Assembly (NCBI GenBank): GCA_049116335.1
Contig: JAGDYZ010000016.1
Coordinates: forward strand, 62,001 to 126,000
Direction of reading: 5' to 3'
Source of the DNA: CANMIH01 sp049116335
GTDB taxonomy: Bacteria; Pseudomonadota; Alphaproteobacteria; Rhodobacterales; Rhodobacteraceae
DNA: 64,000 nucleotides
Positions 8,526-16,172 of this stretch are shown here, piece by piece. The notes beneath the pieces are model-generated. The model had not been told where the DNA came from, made no database searches, and worked only from the letters and a program-made list of their open reading frames with translations. Position numbers and translations under genes: made by a program. How positions within the stretch are numbered: position 1 is the stretch's first letter; every line of letters starts with the position of its first letter.

Positions 8526-9787
8526 GCGGTGCCAAACGGATCTGATTTGGCGGGCAGGATTTGTCCAACACATTCGCCAAAGCCGATGCGGTACCCTTCA
8601 CCCAGCGCAGCACCACGCAGGCTTAGGGTATCGCCATCTTCAAGGAAGGACCGGGGTTCGCCGGTGTCCAGAGTGATCGGCTCTTTGCCGCCCCAGCTCA
8701 GTTCCAGAAGCGCACCGCGTTGGTGTTTCTCTGGTCCTGAAATGGTGCCCGATCCCAACAGATCGCCCACATTCATCGGACAGCCCGAGGTGGTGTGATG
8801 CGCCAGCTGCTGGGCCGAGGAATAATACATCTCGTTGTAGTTGGTGCGGGCGATGATGGTCTCATCTTTGCCTTCAGGGGCCAGCCCCACTTCCAGCGAG
8901 ATATCATAGAGCATCGGACCCGGCTCAACGAGATGCGGCAGCAGTTCACGTTCCCGCTCGGGCGTCGAAGTCCGGAAACCATCCAAGGCCGCCTTGGTCA
9001 CAATCCACGGGCTCACCGAGGTCGCGGTGGCTTTGGCCTGAAACGGACCCAGCGGCTGGTATTCCCAGGCCTGAATGTCGCGCGCGGACCAATCGTTCAA
9101 CAGAACATAGCCAAAGATCATATCATCGGCCTGTTGCACCGACACCATGTCATCGCTGGGCTGACCAACAATGGCGCCCATCTCAAGCTCGAGATCAAAA
9201 CGCGCACAGGGTTCAAAGCGCGGCAGCGCGTCATTCGGCCCTTTCAGCTGTCCCCACGGACGGCGTACCGGCGTGCCCGAGATCATCACCGACGAGGCGC
9301 GGCCGTTATAGCCGATCGGGATAGACAACCAGTTTGGCGGCAGCGCATTTTCCGGCCCGCGGAACATGGTGCCGACATTGGTGGCGTGGTTCTTTGAGGC
9401 ATAGAAATCGGTGAACTCACTGATGGCGAAGGGCATGGCCATCTCGGTCCCAGCCTGCGGCACCAGATATTTCACCAGTTCCGGCGCATCACCATTCTCT
9501 TCCCCCAAAAGCGTGGTCAGCTTGTCCCGGAAGCTGGCCCAGACTGCGGGTCCCAGCCCCATGAAATCGGTCCAGTCGCCAAAGAAAAACACCTCATCGG
9601 TGTCATCCTCCGCCAACAGGACCCCATCGGTTTCCATTTCGGTCACATCAAGGATCATATCCCCGATGGCGACGCCACAATGGGTTTCGCCCTCTTCGGT
9701 CACAAAGGACCCATAAGGCAGGTTGTTCAGCGGAAAATCAGTCTCGGCAGAGTTCGCGCTCTCAACCCAGCTTTTGATCAGCGGCAT
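8522..9787 (-). CDS. fahA: Fumarylacetoacetase
   Basis: A 421-residue protein catalysing the last step of phenylalanine/tyrosine breakdown, hydrolysis of fumarylacetoacetate to fumarate and acetoacetate. The N-terminal SH3-like domain (about 1-115) is followed by the FAH domain with SEFTDFYASKNHA, the paired glutamates in FDLELEMGAIVG, LNDWSARDIQAWEYQPLG and the C-terminal LLGSGTISG. The Asp/Glu/Glu/Asp metal ligands are all present. Length fits the two-domain FAH family (about 420). It lies 97 bases after hmgA, a gap that contains two hairpins, and overlaps the following VOC gene. Confidence 0.96.
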   Translation of the reverse strand: MPLIKSWVESANSAETDFPLNNLPYGSFVTEEGETHCGVAIGDMILDVTEMETDGVLLAEDDTDEVFFFGDWTDFMGLGPAVWASFRDKLTTLLGEENGDAPELVKYLVPQAGTEMAMPFAISEFTDFYASKNHATNVGTMFRGPENALPPNWLSIPIGYNGRASSVMISGTPVRRPWGQLKGPNDALPRFEPCARFDLELEMGAIVGQPSDDMVSVQQADDMIFGYVLLNDWSARDIQAWEYQPLGPFQAKATATSVSPWIVTKAALDGFRTSTPERERELLPHLVEPGPMLYDISLEVGLAPEGKDETIIARTNYNEMYYSSAQQLAHHTTSGCPMNVGDLLGSGTISGPEKHQRGALLELSWGGKEPITLDTGEPRSFLEDGDTLSLRGAALGEGYRIGFGECVGQILPAKSDPFGTA

Positions 9788-9820
9788 TTAAGTATCCCAG
9801 TCACCTAAGTGTTTCTTCTG

Positions 9821-9872
9821 ACCCCGGGTCTTCCGGGGTGAGCCGCAGGATGCGGCGGGGGGCCAAGCCCCC
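9821..9872 (-). other. Two stem-loops between hmgA and fahA
   Basis: ACCCCGG (9821-9827) pairs with CCGGGGT (9833-9839), and a GGGGG/CCCCC stem around GCCAAG lies at about 9857-9872. Neither has a U-tract in the minus direction, so mRNA stability or partial attenuation is more likely than full termination. Confidence 0.45.
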
Positions 9873-9884
9873 TCAAACCTTACT

Positions 9885-11240
9885 TTACTTCTTACCCGGA
9901 GTGCCGTCGAACTTCTTGTCGATGTCTGTCCAGCAGTCAATATAGTCATCCTGAAGCGGTGCCTCATTGGCCGCAAAGGGTGTCAGATGCTGCGGGAACC
10001 GCGTCTCGATCATGAACGACATGGTGTTGTCGAGCTTGTCGGGCCCAAGGTTAGAGTTGGACGCCTTTTCAAAGGCCTCTTTGTCTGGCCCATGCGGGAT
10101 CATCATATTGTGCAGGCTCATGCCACCGGGAACAAAGCCCTGCGGTTTGGCGTCATACTGGCCGTAGATGTTGCCCATCAGCTCGGACATGATGTTTTTA
10201 TGGTACCAAGGCGGACGGAAGGTGTCTTCCATCACCATCCAACGCTCGCGGAACAGCACAAAGTCAATGTTCGCAGTCCCCGGCACACCCGACGGCGCGG
10301 TCAGCACGGTGAAGATCGAGGGATCGGGGTGATCAAACAGGATCGCGCCAACAGGGCAATAGGTGCGCAGGTCATATTTCAGCGGCGCGTAATTGCCATG
10401 CCAGGCCACAACGTCCAACGGGCTTTGACCAATCTTGGTGGTGTGGAACTGGCCACACCATTTCACGGTCAGCTCTGAAGGCACTTCACGGTCTTCGAAC
10501 GCCGCGACCGGCGCTTTGAAGTCACGTGGGTTGGCCATACAGTTTGCCCCGATGGGGCCGCGCCCCGGCAATTCAAACTTCTGACCGTAGTTTTCACAGA
10601 CAAACCCGCGGCACGGACCTTCGAGCACTTCGACGCGATACACCAGCCCACGGGGAATAATGGCGATTTCCTTTGGCTCGACATCAATGATGCCCAGCTC
10701 GGTGGCAAACCGCAGGCGTCCCTCTTGCGGGATCACCAGCATCTCGGAATCGGCGGAGAAGAAATAGCTGTCAACCATCGACTCGGTGACCAGATAGATA
10801 TGGTTGGCCATCCCCACCTGGGTGTTCACATCCCCGGCGCTGGTCATGGTCCGCATCCCGGTCAGCCAAGTCAGCCCCTCATCCGTATGCGGCACCGCGT
10901 TCCAACGGTATTGGCCCAGCGAGATCACATCAGGATCAACACAAGGCGCCGACTTCCACAGAGGAAGATCAATCTTTTCGTAGCGATGCGAATGTTTGAC
11001 GCTTGGGCGGATGCGGTAACACCAGGTGCGCTCGGGTGGATTGGCGGTAAAGGCCGTGCCGCTAAGCTGTTCCCCATAGAGGCCATAGTTACACTTTTGC
11101 GGGCTGTTCATGCCCTGAGGCAGCGCACCCGGCAGGGCCTCGGTTTCAAAATCATTGCCGAACCCCGGCATATACCCTTCATGGGTGCCTTGGGTTCCGG
11201 TGGCGCGGATCATGCCCTCGGGCAGTGCGTGGGTGGTCAT
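9885..11240 (-). CDS. hmgA: Homogentisate 1,2-dioxygenase
   Basis: A 451-residue non-haem iron dioxygenase that opens the homogentisate ring to maleylacetoacetate. Diagnostic segments are MPGFGNDFETEALPGALPQG at the N-terminus, WYHKNIMSELMGNIYG (iron ligands His and Glu) and MMIPHGPD (iron ligand His). Start chosen at ATG 11240 because GGAGGAG lies directly upstream; the frame extends 7 codons further to an ATG with no ribosome site. It is the first gene of the minus-strand operon and is divergent from a MarR gene across a 20-base palindrome. Confidence 0.97.
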   Translation of the reverse strand: MTTHALPEGMIRATGTQGTHEGYMPGFGNDFETEALPGALPQGMNSPQKCNYGLYGEQLSGTAFTANPPERTWCYRIRPSVKHSHRYEKIDLPLWKSAPCVDPDVISLGQYRWNAVPHTDEGLTWLTGMRTMTSAGDVNTQVGMANHIYLVTESMVDSYFFSADSEMLVIPQEGRLRFATELGIIDVEPKEIAIIPRGLVYRVEVLEGPCRGFVCENYGQKFELPGRGPIGANCMANPRDFKAPVAAFEDREVPSELTVKWCGQFHTTKIGQSPLDVVAWHGNYAPLKYDLRTYCPVGAILFDHPDPSIFTVLTAPSGVPGTANIDFVLFRERWMVMEDTFRPPWYHKNIMSELMGNIYGQYDAKPQGFVPGGMSLHNMMIPHGPDKEAFEKASNSNLGPDKLDNTMSFMIETRFPQHLTPFAANEAPLQDDYIDCWTDIDKKFDGTPGKK

Positions 11241-11274
11241 GGCCTCTCCTCCGTGTGTCATTTGCGGGCCTTTA

Positions 11275-11294
11275 TTCGTTGCATATGCAATGAA
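11275..11294. promoter_or_regulatory. Palindromic operator between hmgA and marR
   Basis: A perfect TTGCATATGCAA core (11279-11290) extends to 20 bases with one mismatched pair (TTC...GAA flanks). It lies 35 bases upstream of the hmgA start in the 120-base divergent promoter region. Size and symmetry fit a MarR dimer, so the adjacent regulator is the obvious candidate. Confidence 0.7.
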
Positions 11295-11360
11295 GTCAAG
11301 TCAAACCTACCGCCGAAAGATACATTTGCGAAATATCTCGGCCTGCCTATAAGAGGTGCC

Positions 11361-11816
11361 ATGACTGACACATCTGCCCTGCCCGACTTTGATCTGATGC
11401 GGTTCACGCCCTACCGGCTTGCGGTGGCGGCGCAGAAAACTTCTGAGGCCCTCGCGCGCCAATACCGCGCGCGCTTTGACATCTCGATCCCGGAATGGCG
11501 GGTCCTGGTCCATGTGGCCCATGCCAAAGACGCCTCGGTGCGCGATATCGAGGCGCAGGTGGTGATGGAAAAGTCGAAAGTCAGCCGCGCTGCAACCCGG
11601 CTTGAAAGCATTGGCTATCTGAAAAAGTCCGTCAACGAAGGGGATCGGCGGCTTTTGCGCCTGTCACTCACTGAGAAAGGCCAGGAGCTGATGGCCGAGC
11701 TTTTGCCGCTGGCACAGTCGTATCAGGACGAGATCGAAAAACAGCTTGGCGCAGATTTCGCCAAGCTGGAAGAGGGTCTTCAGACCATGCTCGCCCGATT
11801 GGAAGACCCAACCTAG
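11361..11816 (+). CDS. MarR-family regulator of the homogentisate operon
   Basis: A 151-residue winged-helix repressor. The helix-turn-helix spans about residues 45-90 (SIPEWRVLVHVAHA through VSRAATRLESIGYLKK) with the wing VNEGDRRLLRLSLT just after. ATG 11361 has AAGAGG upstream; the frame is open far upstream but this start gives the normal family length. Divergent orientation from hmgA and the shared palindrome suggest it represses the hmg operon and itself, with release by an aromatic acid such as homogentisate (inference). It ends 14 bases from the convergent arsJ stop. Confidence 0.9.
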   Translation: MTDTSALPDFDLMRFTPYRLAVAAQKTSEALARQYRARFDISIPEWRVLVHVAHAKDASVRDIEAQVVMEKSKVSRAATRLESIGYLKKSVNEGDRRLLRLSLTEKGQELMAELLPLAQSYQDEIEKQLGADFAKLEEGLQTMLARLEDPT

Positions 11817-11830
11817 GCTTCAGATCAAGA

Positions 11831-13090
11831 TCATGCGGCGCGGAGTTTCCCCGCACCTATAGCGCTAAGCAGAACCATCACCGCAGCAGTGGCGAGACAG
11901 GCTGGCAGTCCGCCAACCTGGTAGCTCGCGCCGGACAAGACCGTGCCAAGCAAACGCCCCGCCGCATTGGCCATATAGTAAAACCCTACGTCCATCGTCA
12001 CGCGCTCACCCTTGGAAAACGCCAGGATGAGATAGGAATGCAGCGACGAATTCACTGCAAAAACCGCGCCAAACACCAAAAGCCCGGCAATCACTGCGAC
12101 GGTCAGCCAAGTCTCAGGCGCTCCCGCCAGCCAAACCAGACCTGCGAGAACCGCTGGCACCCCCAGCAACCCCAAGGCCCAGCCACGCGCCGCCGCGATG
12201 ATCTCAGCCTCAGAGCGGGTTGAGGCGCGCAACGCTTTGGGCGCACTGGCTTGTACCGCACCGTAGAGGATGGTCCAGATCGCCATAAAGCTGCCAATGG
12301 TGAAAAACGCCAGACGATTGCCCTCATGCGTGCCATCCGAGAGCACCGCGTAGAAATACACCGGGATACCCACCACGAACCAAACATCACGCGCGCCGAA
12401 CAAAAACACCCGCGAGAAGCTCAGCCAGTTGATGTTTCGGTCTTTGGAAAACACCTCTTTGAATTTGGCACCCTTCTTGCCGGTCGGCAGCCCCGACGGC
12501 ATGCGCAGCGCCACGGCGATCAAAACCGCCGTCAGCACCGCCGCCATACCCAACACCGCCGGAACAAACCCTGCCAGCGCCAGCAAGGCCGCGCCAAGCA
12601 AGAACCCTAATCCTTTGACAGCATTCTTTGATCCGGTCAGAACGGCCACCCATCTGAACAATCCCCCCTGTCCCGAGGGCGCCAAAAGCTTGACCGCCGA
12701 CTTGGCAGACATTTTAGACAGATCCTTGGCCACGCCAGACAGCCCTTGCACCGCCATGACAAAGATCACCGATCCGGTCAGGCCCCAGGCTGGGTCCAGC
12801 TGCGCCAAGGCCAAAAGCGCTACAATCTGCAATCCCAACCCAACATAGAGCGTCGAGGTCAGGCCAAATCGCGCGGCGATCCAGCCAGCAGACAGATTGG
12901 TCACGATGCCCGCTAACTCATAAAGCAAAAAGAGATAGGCGAGCTGCACCGGAGAAAACCCCAGCGTGTGAAAGTGCAACAGCACCAGCATGCGCAGGGC
13001 CCCATCCGTGAGCATAAAGGCCCAGTAGGCTGCGGTCACAGCTATATAGGCCGCAAACCCCTGCGGCTTGTCATTGGTGAGATCTGTCAT
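11831..13090 (-). CDS. arsJ: ArsJ organoarsenical efflux MFS transporter
   Basis: A 419-residue major-facilitator protein with about 12 membrane helices. The N-terminus (AYIAVTAAYWAFMLTDGALR) and the central GLSGVAKDLSKMSAKSAVK are typical of ArsJ. ArsJ exports 1-arseno-3-phosphoglycerate, made when GAPDH uses arsenate instead of phosphate; the product breaks down outside the cell, giving net arsenate export. The matching GAPDH lies two genes upstream in the same operon, which strongly supports the call. It follows the DUF1036 gene by 36 bases and is the last gene of the operon. Confidence 0.93.
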   Translation of the reverse strand: MTDLTNDKPQGFAAYIAVTAAYWAFMLTDGALRMLVLLHFHTLGFSPVQLAYLFLLYELAGIVTNLSAGWIAARFGLTSTLYVGLGLQIVALLALAQLDPAWGLTGSVIFVMAVQGLSGVAKDLSKMSAKSAVKLLAPSGQGGLFRWVAVLTGSKNAVKGLGFLLGAALLALAGFVPAVLGMAAVLTAVLIAVALRMPSGLPTGKKGAKFKEVFSKDRNINWLSFSRVFLFGARDVWFVVGIPVYFYAVLSDGTHEGNRLAFFTIGSFMAIWTILYGAVQASAPKALRASTRSEAEIIAAARGWALGLLGVPAVLAGLVWLAGAPETWLTVAVIAGLLVFGAVFAVNSSLHSYLILAFSKGERVTMDVGFYYMANAAGRLLGTVLSGASYQVGGLPACLATAAVMVLLSAIGAGKLRAA

Positions 13091-13126
13091 GATTCCGGGT
13101 TCCGGCCTCTAGAGGTTAGGCAGACG

Positions 13127-14182
13127 TCAGTTGGAGTAGGAGAAGTTCAAGATTACCCCCTCCACCACGTCCAGAAGTTGCAAACTACGCGGCCCCAGTT
13201 CACCCACAACATAGCAGGCAGGACCATCCCCCTCATCCACCTCGGGCCAGGCAATGATCACAGGACCCTGTCCATCCGAGGCGGCGCATTCGGGGTGAAT
13301 TTCAAGAAAACTACGGCGCATCAGATTGCCGTCATAGATCTCATCAAGCTGATTGCCCTGCACAATCCAGTAATAGCTGCTGTCGCCATCCGAGTCCCAA
13401 TAGCCCTGGATGTGATCCATGATGGCGGCGTTGTCCTGACTGGGCATCACCGGAGGAGGCAAATCGCCGACCATCGCATACTCGCGGATGGTGACCTGTG
13501 CGGTTTCCCCGGAATATGAGATCAGATCGCCCGAGATTTCCCAAAGGGTGCCGGTGTTCGCGGCATTCAATGCCTCGATGATGTCAAAATCGGTGGGATC
13601 ATTCTCAGAGGCAACATAGGTCCAGCCATCCGCCGCGAATTCACATTCGAGCACCTCATTCGACGCCCAACACCCCTGAAAATTGGCCGTAATGCTATAG
13701 GGCTCCCCATAGGTTCGCGGTCCCGCGGGCCCGGCACTCTTTGGGCTGGCATCGCCAGAGTGGGTGGCGCCCCCCACGGTTCCCGCAGGCGCATCGGCTT
13801 CGGTCAAAGCCACAGAGTAGCTGCGCGCCTCACCGGTGTCCTCTTCGCGAAATCCTTCGCGCCGATAGCCCCGCGCCTTGCAGTTTTCGTCGCCTTTGAT
13901 GGTATAGGCCGAGGAATCCGTACAAAACATGTATTTCTCACTGACAAACGCACCGTGCGTATTGGTGGCCCGCCAATAGTAATATCGTTTATTCAAATCC
14001 CCTCCGACCACAACCGTGCAATCATAGGGCTCTACCCCCCACCACCCTTCCGAGGTCCAGACCTTATTTTCAACATAGCCGATCGACACGCTCGCGCGGA
14101 CACCGGTTTCGTTGCAAAAGGTCAGTTCAGCTGCCGCTGGAACAGCGGTCGAACACAGCAGAAGGGCAATGGGGAAACGCAT
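13127..14182 (-). CDS. Secreted DUF1036-type protein in the arsenic operon
   Basis: A 351-residue protein with a clear signal peptide (MRFPIALLLCSTAVPAAA, cleavage after about residue 18). The next 100 residues (LTFCNETGVRASVSIGYVE..., ..RYYYWRATNT.., ..MFCTDSSAYTIKGDENC) match the DUF1036 type of small Cys-containing extracytoplasmic domain. The C-terminal about 200 residues form a separate acidic, aromatic-rich region that I do not recognise. ATG 14182 has AAGGAG upstream. It sits 11 bases after the GAPDH stop and 36 before arsJ, so it is co-transcribed with arsenic genes, yet has no known link to arsenic. Either a periplasmic accessory or a chance insertion. Confidence 0.8.
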   Translation of the reverse strand: MRFPIALLLCSTAVPAAAELTFCNETGVRASVSIGYVENKVWTSEGWWGVEPYDCTVVVGGDLNKRYYYWRATNTHGAFVSEKYMFCTDSSAYTIKGDENCKARGYRREGFREEDTGEARSYSVALTEADAPAGTVGGATHSGDASPKSAGPAGPRTYGEPYSITANFQGCWASNEVLECEFAADGWTYVASENDPTDFDIIEALNAANTGTLWEISGDLISYSGETAQVTIREYAMVGDLPPPVMPSQDNAAIMDHIQGYWDSDGDSSYYWIVQGNQLDEIYDGNLMRRSFLEIHPECAASDGQGPVIIAWPEVDEGDGPACYVVGELGPRSLQLLDVVEGVILNFSYSN

Positions 14183-14193
14183 GAAACAACTCC

Positions 14194-15192
14194 TTAAAGG
14201 CTCTTGCCCACCATCAGCGCAACATCGGCCAAACGACAGGCGTATCCCCATTCATTATCATACCAAGCATAGATTTTCACCTGTGTGCCATTCACCACCA
14301 TGGTTGAGGGCGCATCGACAATCGAACTGCGGGCGTCATTGGTGTAATCACACGACACCAGAGGCCGGGTTTCATAGCCCAAAATCCCCTGCAACGCGCC
14401 CTCTGAGGCCACGCGGAACATCTCGTTCACCTCTTCAACCGTGGTCTCGCGTTCCACCTCAAACACACAGTCGGTCAGAGAGGCGTTCAACAGTGGTACA
14501 CGCACCGCATGGCCGTTCAGACGGCCTTTGAGCTCAGGGTAAATCAAGGTGATCGCCGTGGCTGAGCCGGTCGAGGTCGGGATCAGCGAATTGAGCGCCG
14601 ACCGCGCGCGCCGCAAATCTTTGTGAGGTTTGTCCACAATGGTCTGGGTGTTGGTGACATCATGAATGGTGGTCATCGAGCCATGTTTGATCCCCAGACC
14701 CTCGTGGATCACCTTCACCACAGGCGCCAGACAGTTGGTGGTGCAGGAGGCTGCGGTGACAATCTTATGCACCTTAGGGTCATAGATCTCGTCATTCACC
14801 CCCATCACAATATTTGCGGCATTGCCGTCTTTCACCGGCGCGGACACCACAACCTTCTTCACACCGGCCGCAAAATACGGCGCTAGTCGGTCTTCCGTTT
14901 TGAAATATCCGGTGCAGTCGATCACCACATCAACCCCATCCAGAGGCAGCTCCTCCAGAACCCGGGTCTGCGTCACAGGGATCCGCGTGCCATTAATGGT
15001 GATGCTGTCCTCATCATGGTCAAAGTTGGCATCCCAGCGTCCATGCACCGTATCGAACTCCAACAGATGCGCATGAGTGGCCGCATCCCCCACCGCGTCA
15101 TTGATAAAGGCGATCTTTGCGCCCGCGTCCAAAAGGGGTTTGAGGACAAGTTTGCCCATCCGGCCAAGGCCATTGATTGCATAGGTGGTCAT
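14194..15192 (-). CDS. ArsJ-associated glyceraldehyde-3-phosphate dehydrogenase
   Basis: A 332-residue GAPDH starting MTTYAINGLGRMGKLVLKPL. It has the Rossmann start, the catalytic AASCTTNCLAP cysteine and the HDVTNTQ histidine region. In arsJ operons this enzyme makes 1-arseno-3-phosphoglycerate from glyceraldehyde-3-phosphate and arsenate for export by ArsJ. Sequence details (VHGRWDANFDHDEDS, HAHLLEFDTVHG) differ from glycolytic GAPDH, and gene context supports the arsenic role. The start at 15192 is 4 bases after the stop of the ArsR-ArsC gene. The longer upstream frame overlaps arsC and is not used. Confidence 0.93.
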   Translation of the reverse strand: MTTYAINGLGRMGKLVLKPLLDAGAKIAFINDAVGDAATHAHLLEFDTVHGRWDANFDHDEDSITINGTRIPVTQTRVLEELPLDGVDVVIDCTGYFKTEDRLAPYFAAGVKKVVVSAPVKDGNAANIVMGVNDEIYDPKVHKIVTAASCTTNCLAPVVKVIHEGLGIKHGSMTTIHDVTNTQTIVDKPHKDLRRARSALNSLIPTSTGSATAITLIYPELKGRLNGHAVRVPLLNASLTDCVFEVERETTVEEVNEMFRVASEGALQGILGYETRPLVSCDYTNDARSSIVDAPSTMVVNGTQVKIYAWYDNEWGYACRLADVALMVGKSL

Positions 15193-15196
15193 GGTC

Positions 15197-16018
15197 TTAC
15201 GTGTCCTGTTTCGCGATATCATCGATGTGGTTTTGCAGGCTGGTGCGGTCGAGCGTCTCAACCGGCAGCGCAACAAAGGCCTGAATGCGGTTGCGCAGCG
15301 CGCCATAAACCTGTTGGAAGGCCAGTTTTTTCTCCGCTTCAGTGCCCTCCGCCTTGACCGGATCGGGCTGCCCCCAATGACCGCTCATCGGCTGACCCGG
15401 CCAGGGTGGGCATTCTTCATTGGCGGCCGCGTCACACACAGTGAAAACAAAATCCATCTGCGGCGCGACCTCCCCTTCAAACTCGGAAATATGTTTTGAG
15501 CGCAGGCCGCTGATGTCATGGCCTTTCGCGCTCAGAACCTCCACCGCATAGGGGTTTAACTCAGACTGCGGCCTGGTGCCTGCGGAATAGACGGTGAACC
15601 GCCCATTCCCCAACTCGCGCAACAGCGTTTCGGCAAAGATCGACCGCGCCGAATTTCCTGAACAGATGAACAGCGCATTGTAGGTCTTGGTCATGTCACG
15701 TTCCTTTGGCGTTTGTGACGTCAAACAGATCTCCGGTCGCCCCCGACAACAATCGGCGGCCAGATAGGTCACGAGGTCAGAGGCCGCCACAGTCTCCGCC
15801 GCATAAAGCAGCGACGTGCCCTCACGCGCCTGCGTTATCAGACCCGCTTGACGCAATTGCGACAAAGCCTGCGACAACGACGAGGACGGCAAATTCAGCA
15901 CGCGCGCAATCTCTCCCGCCGGCAAGCGATCCGGGAACCGCCGCATCAACAGACGAAAGATCGCCAGACGGCGCTCATGCGCGAGGGTGAACAACTGGGC
16001 CAGCACATCTTTTTCCAT
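15197..16018 (-). CDS. arsR-arsC: ArsR-ArsC fusion: arsenite-sensing repressor joined to arsenate reductase
   Basis: A 273-residue fusion. Residues about 1-95 are an ArsR/SmtB winged helix (LPAGEIARVLNLPSSSLSQA) with Cys90, Cys91 and Cys98 (DCCRGRPEIC) placed like the arsenite-binding CC-C cluster of one ArsR subgroup. Residues about 111-270 are a low-molecular-weight phosphatase-type ArsC: active loop CSGNSAR (Cys119, Arg125) and a later VCDAAANEEC cysteine pair suited to thioredoxin-linked resolution. Met109 has AAAGGAA six bases upstream (internal start at 15694), so free ArsC may also be made. ATG 16018 gives the normal ArsR N-terminus but has no ribosome site and lies inside a palindrome. 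First gene of the operon with GAPDH, DUF1036 and ArsJ. Confidence 0.93.
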   Translation of the reverse strand: MEKDVLAQLFTLAHERRLAIFRLLMRRFPDRLPAGEIARVLNLPSSSLSQALSQLRQAGLITQAREGTSLLYAAETVAASDLVTYLAADCCRGRPEICLTSQTPKERDMTKTYNALFICSGNSARSIFAETLLRELGNGRFTVYSAGTRPQSELNPYAVEVLSAKGHDISGLRSKHISEFEGEVAPQMDFVFTVCDAAANEECPPWPGQPMSGHWGQPDPVKAEGTEAEKKLAFQQVYGALRNRIQAFVALPVETLDRTSLQNHIDDIAKQDT

Positions 16019-16040
16019 ATTTCTGGAATTACAGAAATAT
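16017..16040. promoter_or_regulatory. ArsR operator overlapping the start codon
   Basis: Perfect 9-base arms ATATTTCTG (16017-16025) and CAGAAATAT (16032-16040) flank a 6-base spacer whose inner AATT also pairs, so only one position pair fails. It covers most of the ArsR-ArsC start codon. This is the expected place for autorepression, and with no Shine-Dalgarno upstream it hints at a very short or absent leader. Confidence 0.75.
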
Positions 16041-16076
16041 ATCTCCAACTGCAAATGACAGTTTTGTAAAACGAAA

Positions 16077-16098
16077 TGAAAAAGGGCGGGACGCCCGC
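16077..16098 (-). terminator. Intrinsic terminator downstream of the TRAP operon
   Basis: GCGGG (16086-16090) pairs with CCCGC (16094-16098) over a 3-base loop. In the minus direction the stem is followed by CC and five T. It lies after the TRAP large-permease gene and before the arsenic operon promoter, insulating the two. Confidence 0.65.
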
Positions 16099-16109
16099 TG
16101 CGCACCACC

Positions 16110-16170
16110 CTTCTTCTTTTCAAAAATACTCCGGGTGAATTGGCCGTCAGGCCAAGAGGGCAGCGCCCTC
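16110..16170 (-). repeat. Intergenic stem-loop repeat, copy 1
   Basis: Read on the minus strand, straight after the dctM stop: stem GAGGGC-loop-GCCCTC (16156-16170), stem TTGGCC/GGCCAA (16140-16155), then CCCGGAGTATTTTTGAAAAG and AAGAAG (16110-16135). The same tail follows genes near 28.5, 54.2 and 60.6 kb, always in the direction of the upstream gene. Confidence 0.75.
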
Positions 16171-16172
16171 CC

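Noticed and set aside
10725..11360. Upstream extension of the MarR frame at 11.4 kb
   Set aside because: The added 212 residues run antisense to hmgA and across its promoter; ATG 11361 gives a normal MarR length with a ribosome site.
13106..13115. CCTCTAGAGG palindrome between the DUF1036 gene and arsJ
   Set aside because: A lone 10-base palindrome inside an operon with no promoter-like surroundings; most likely chance.
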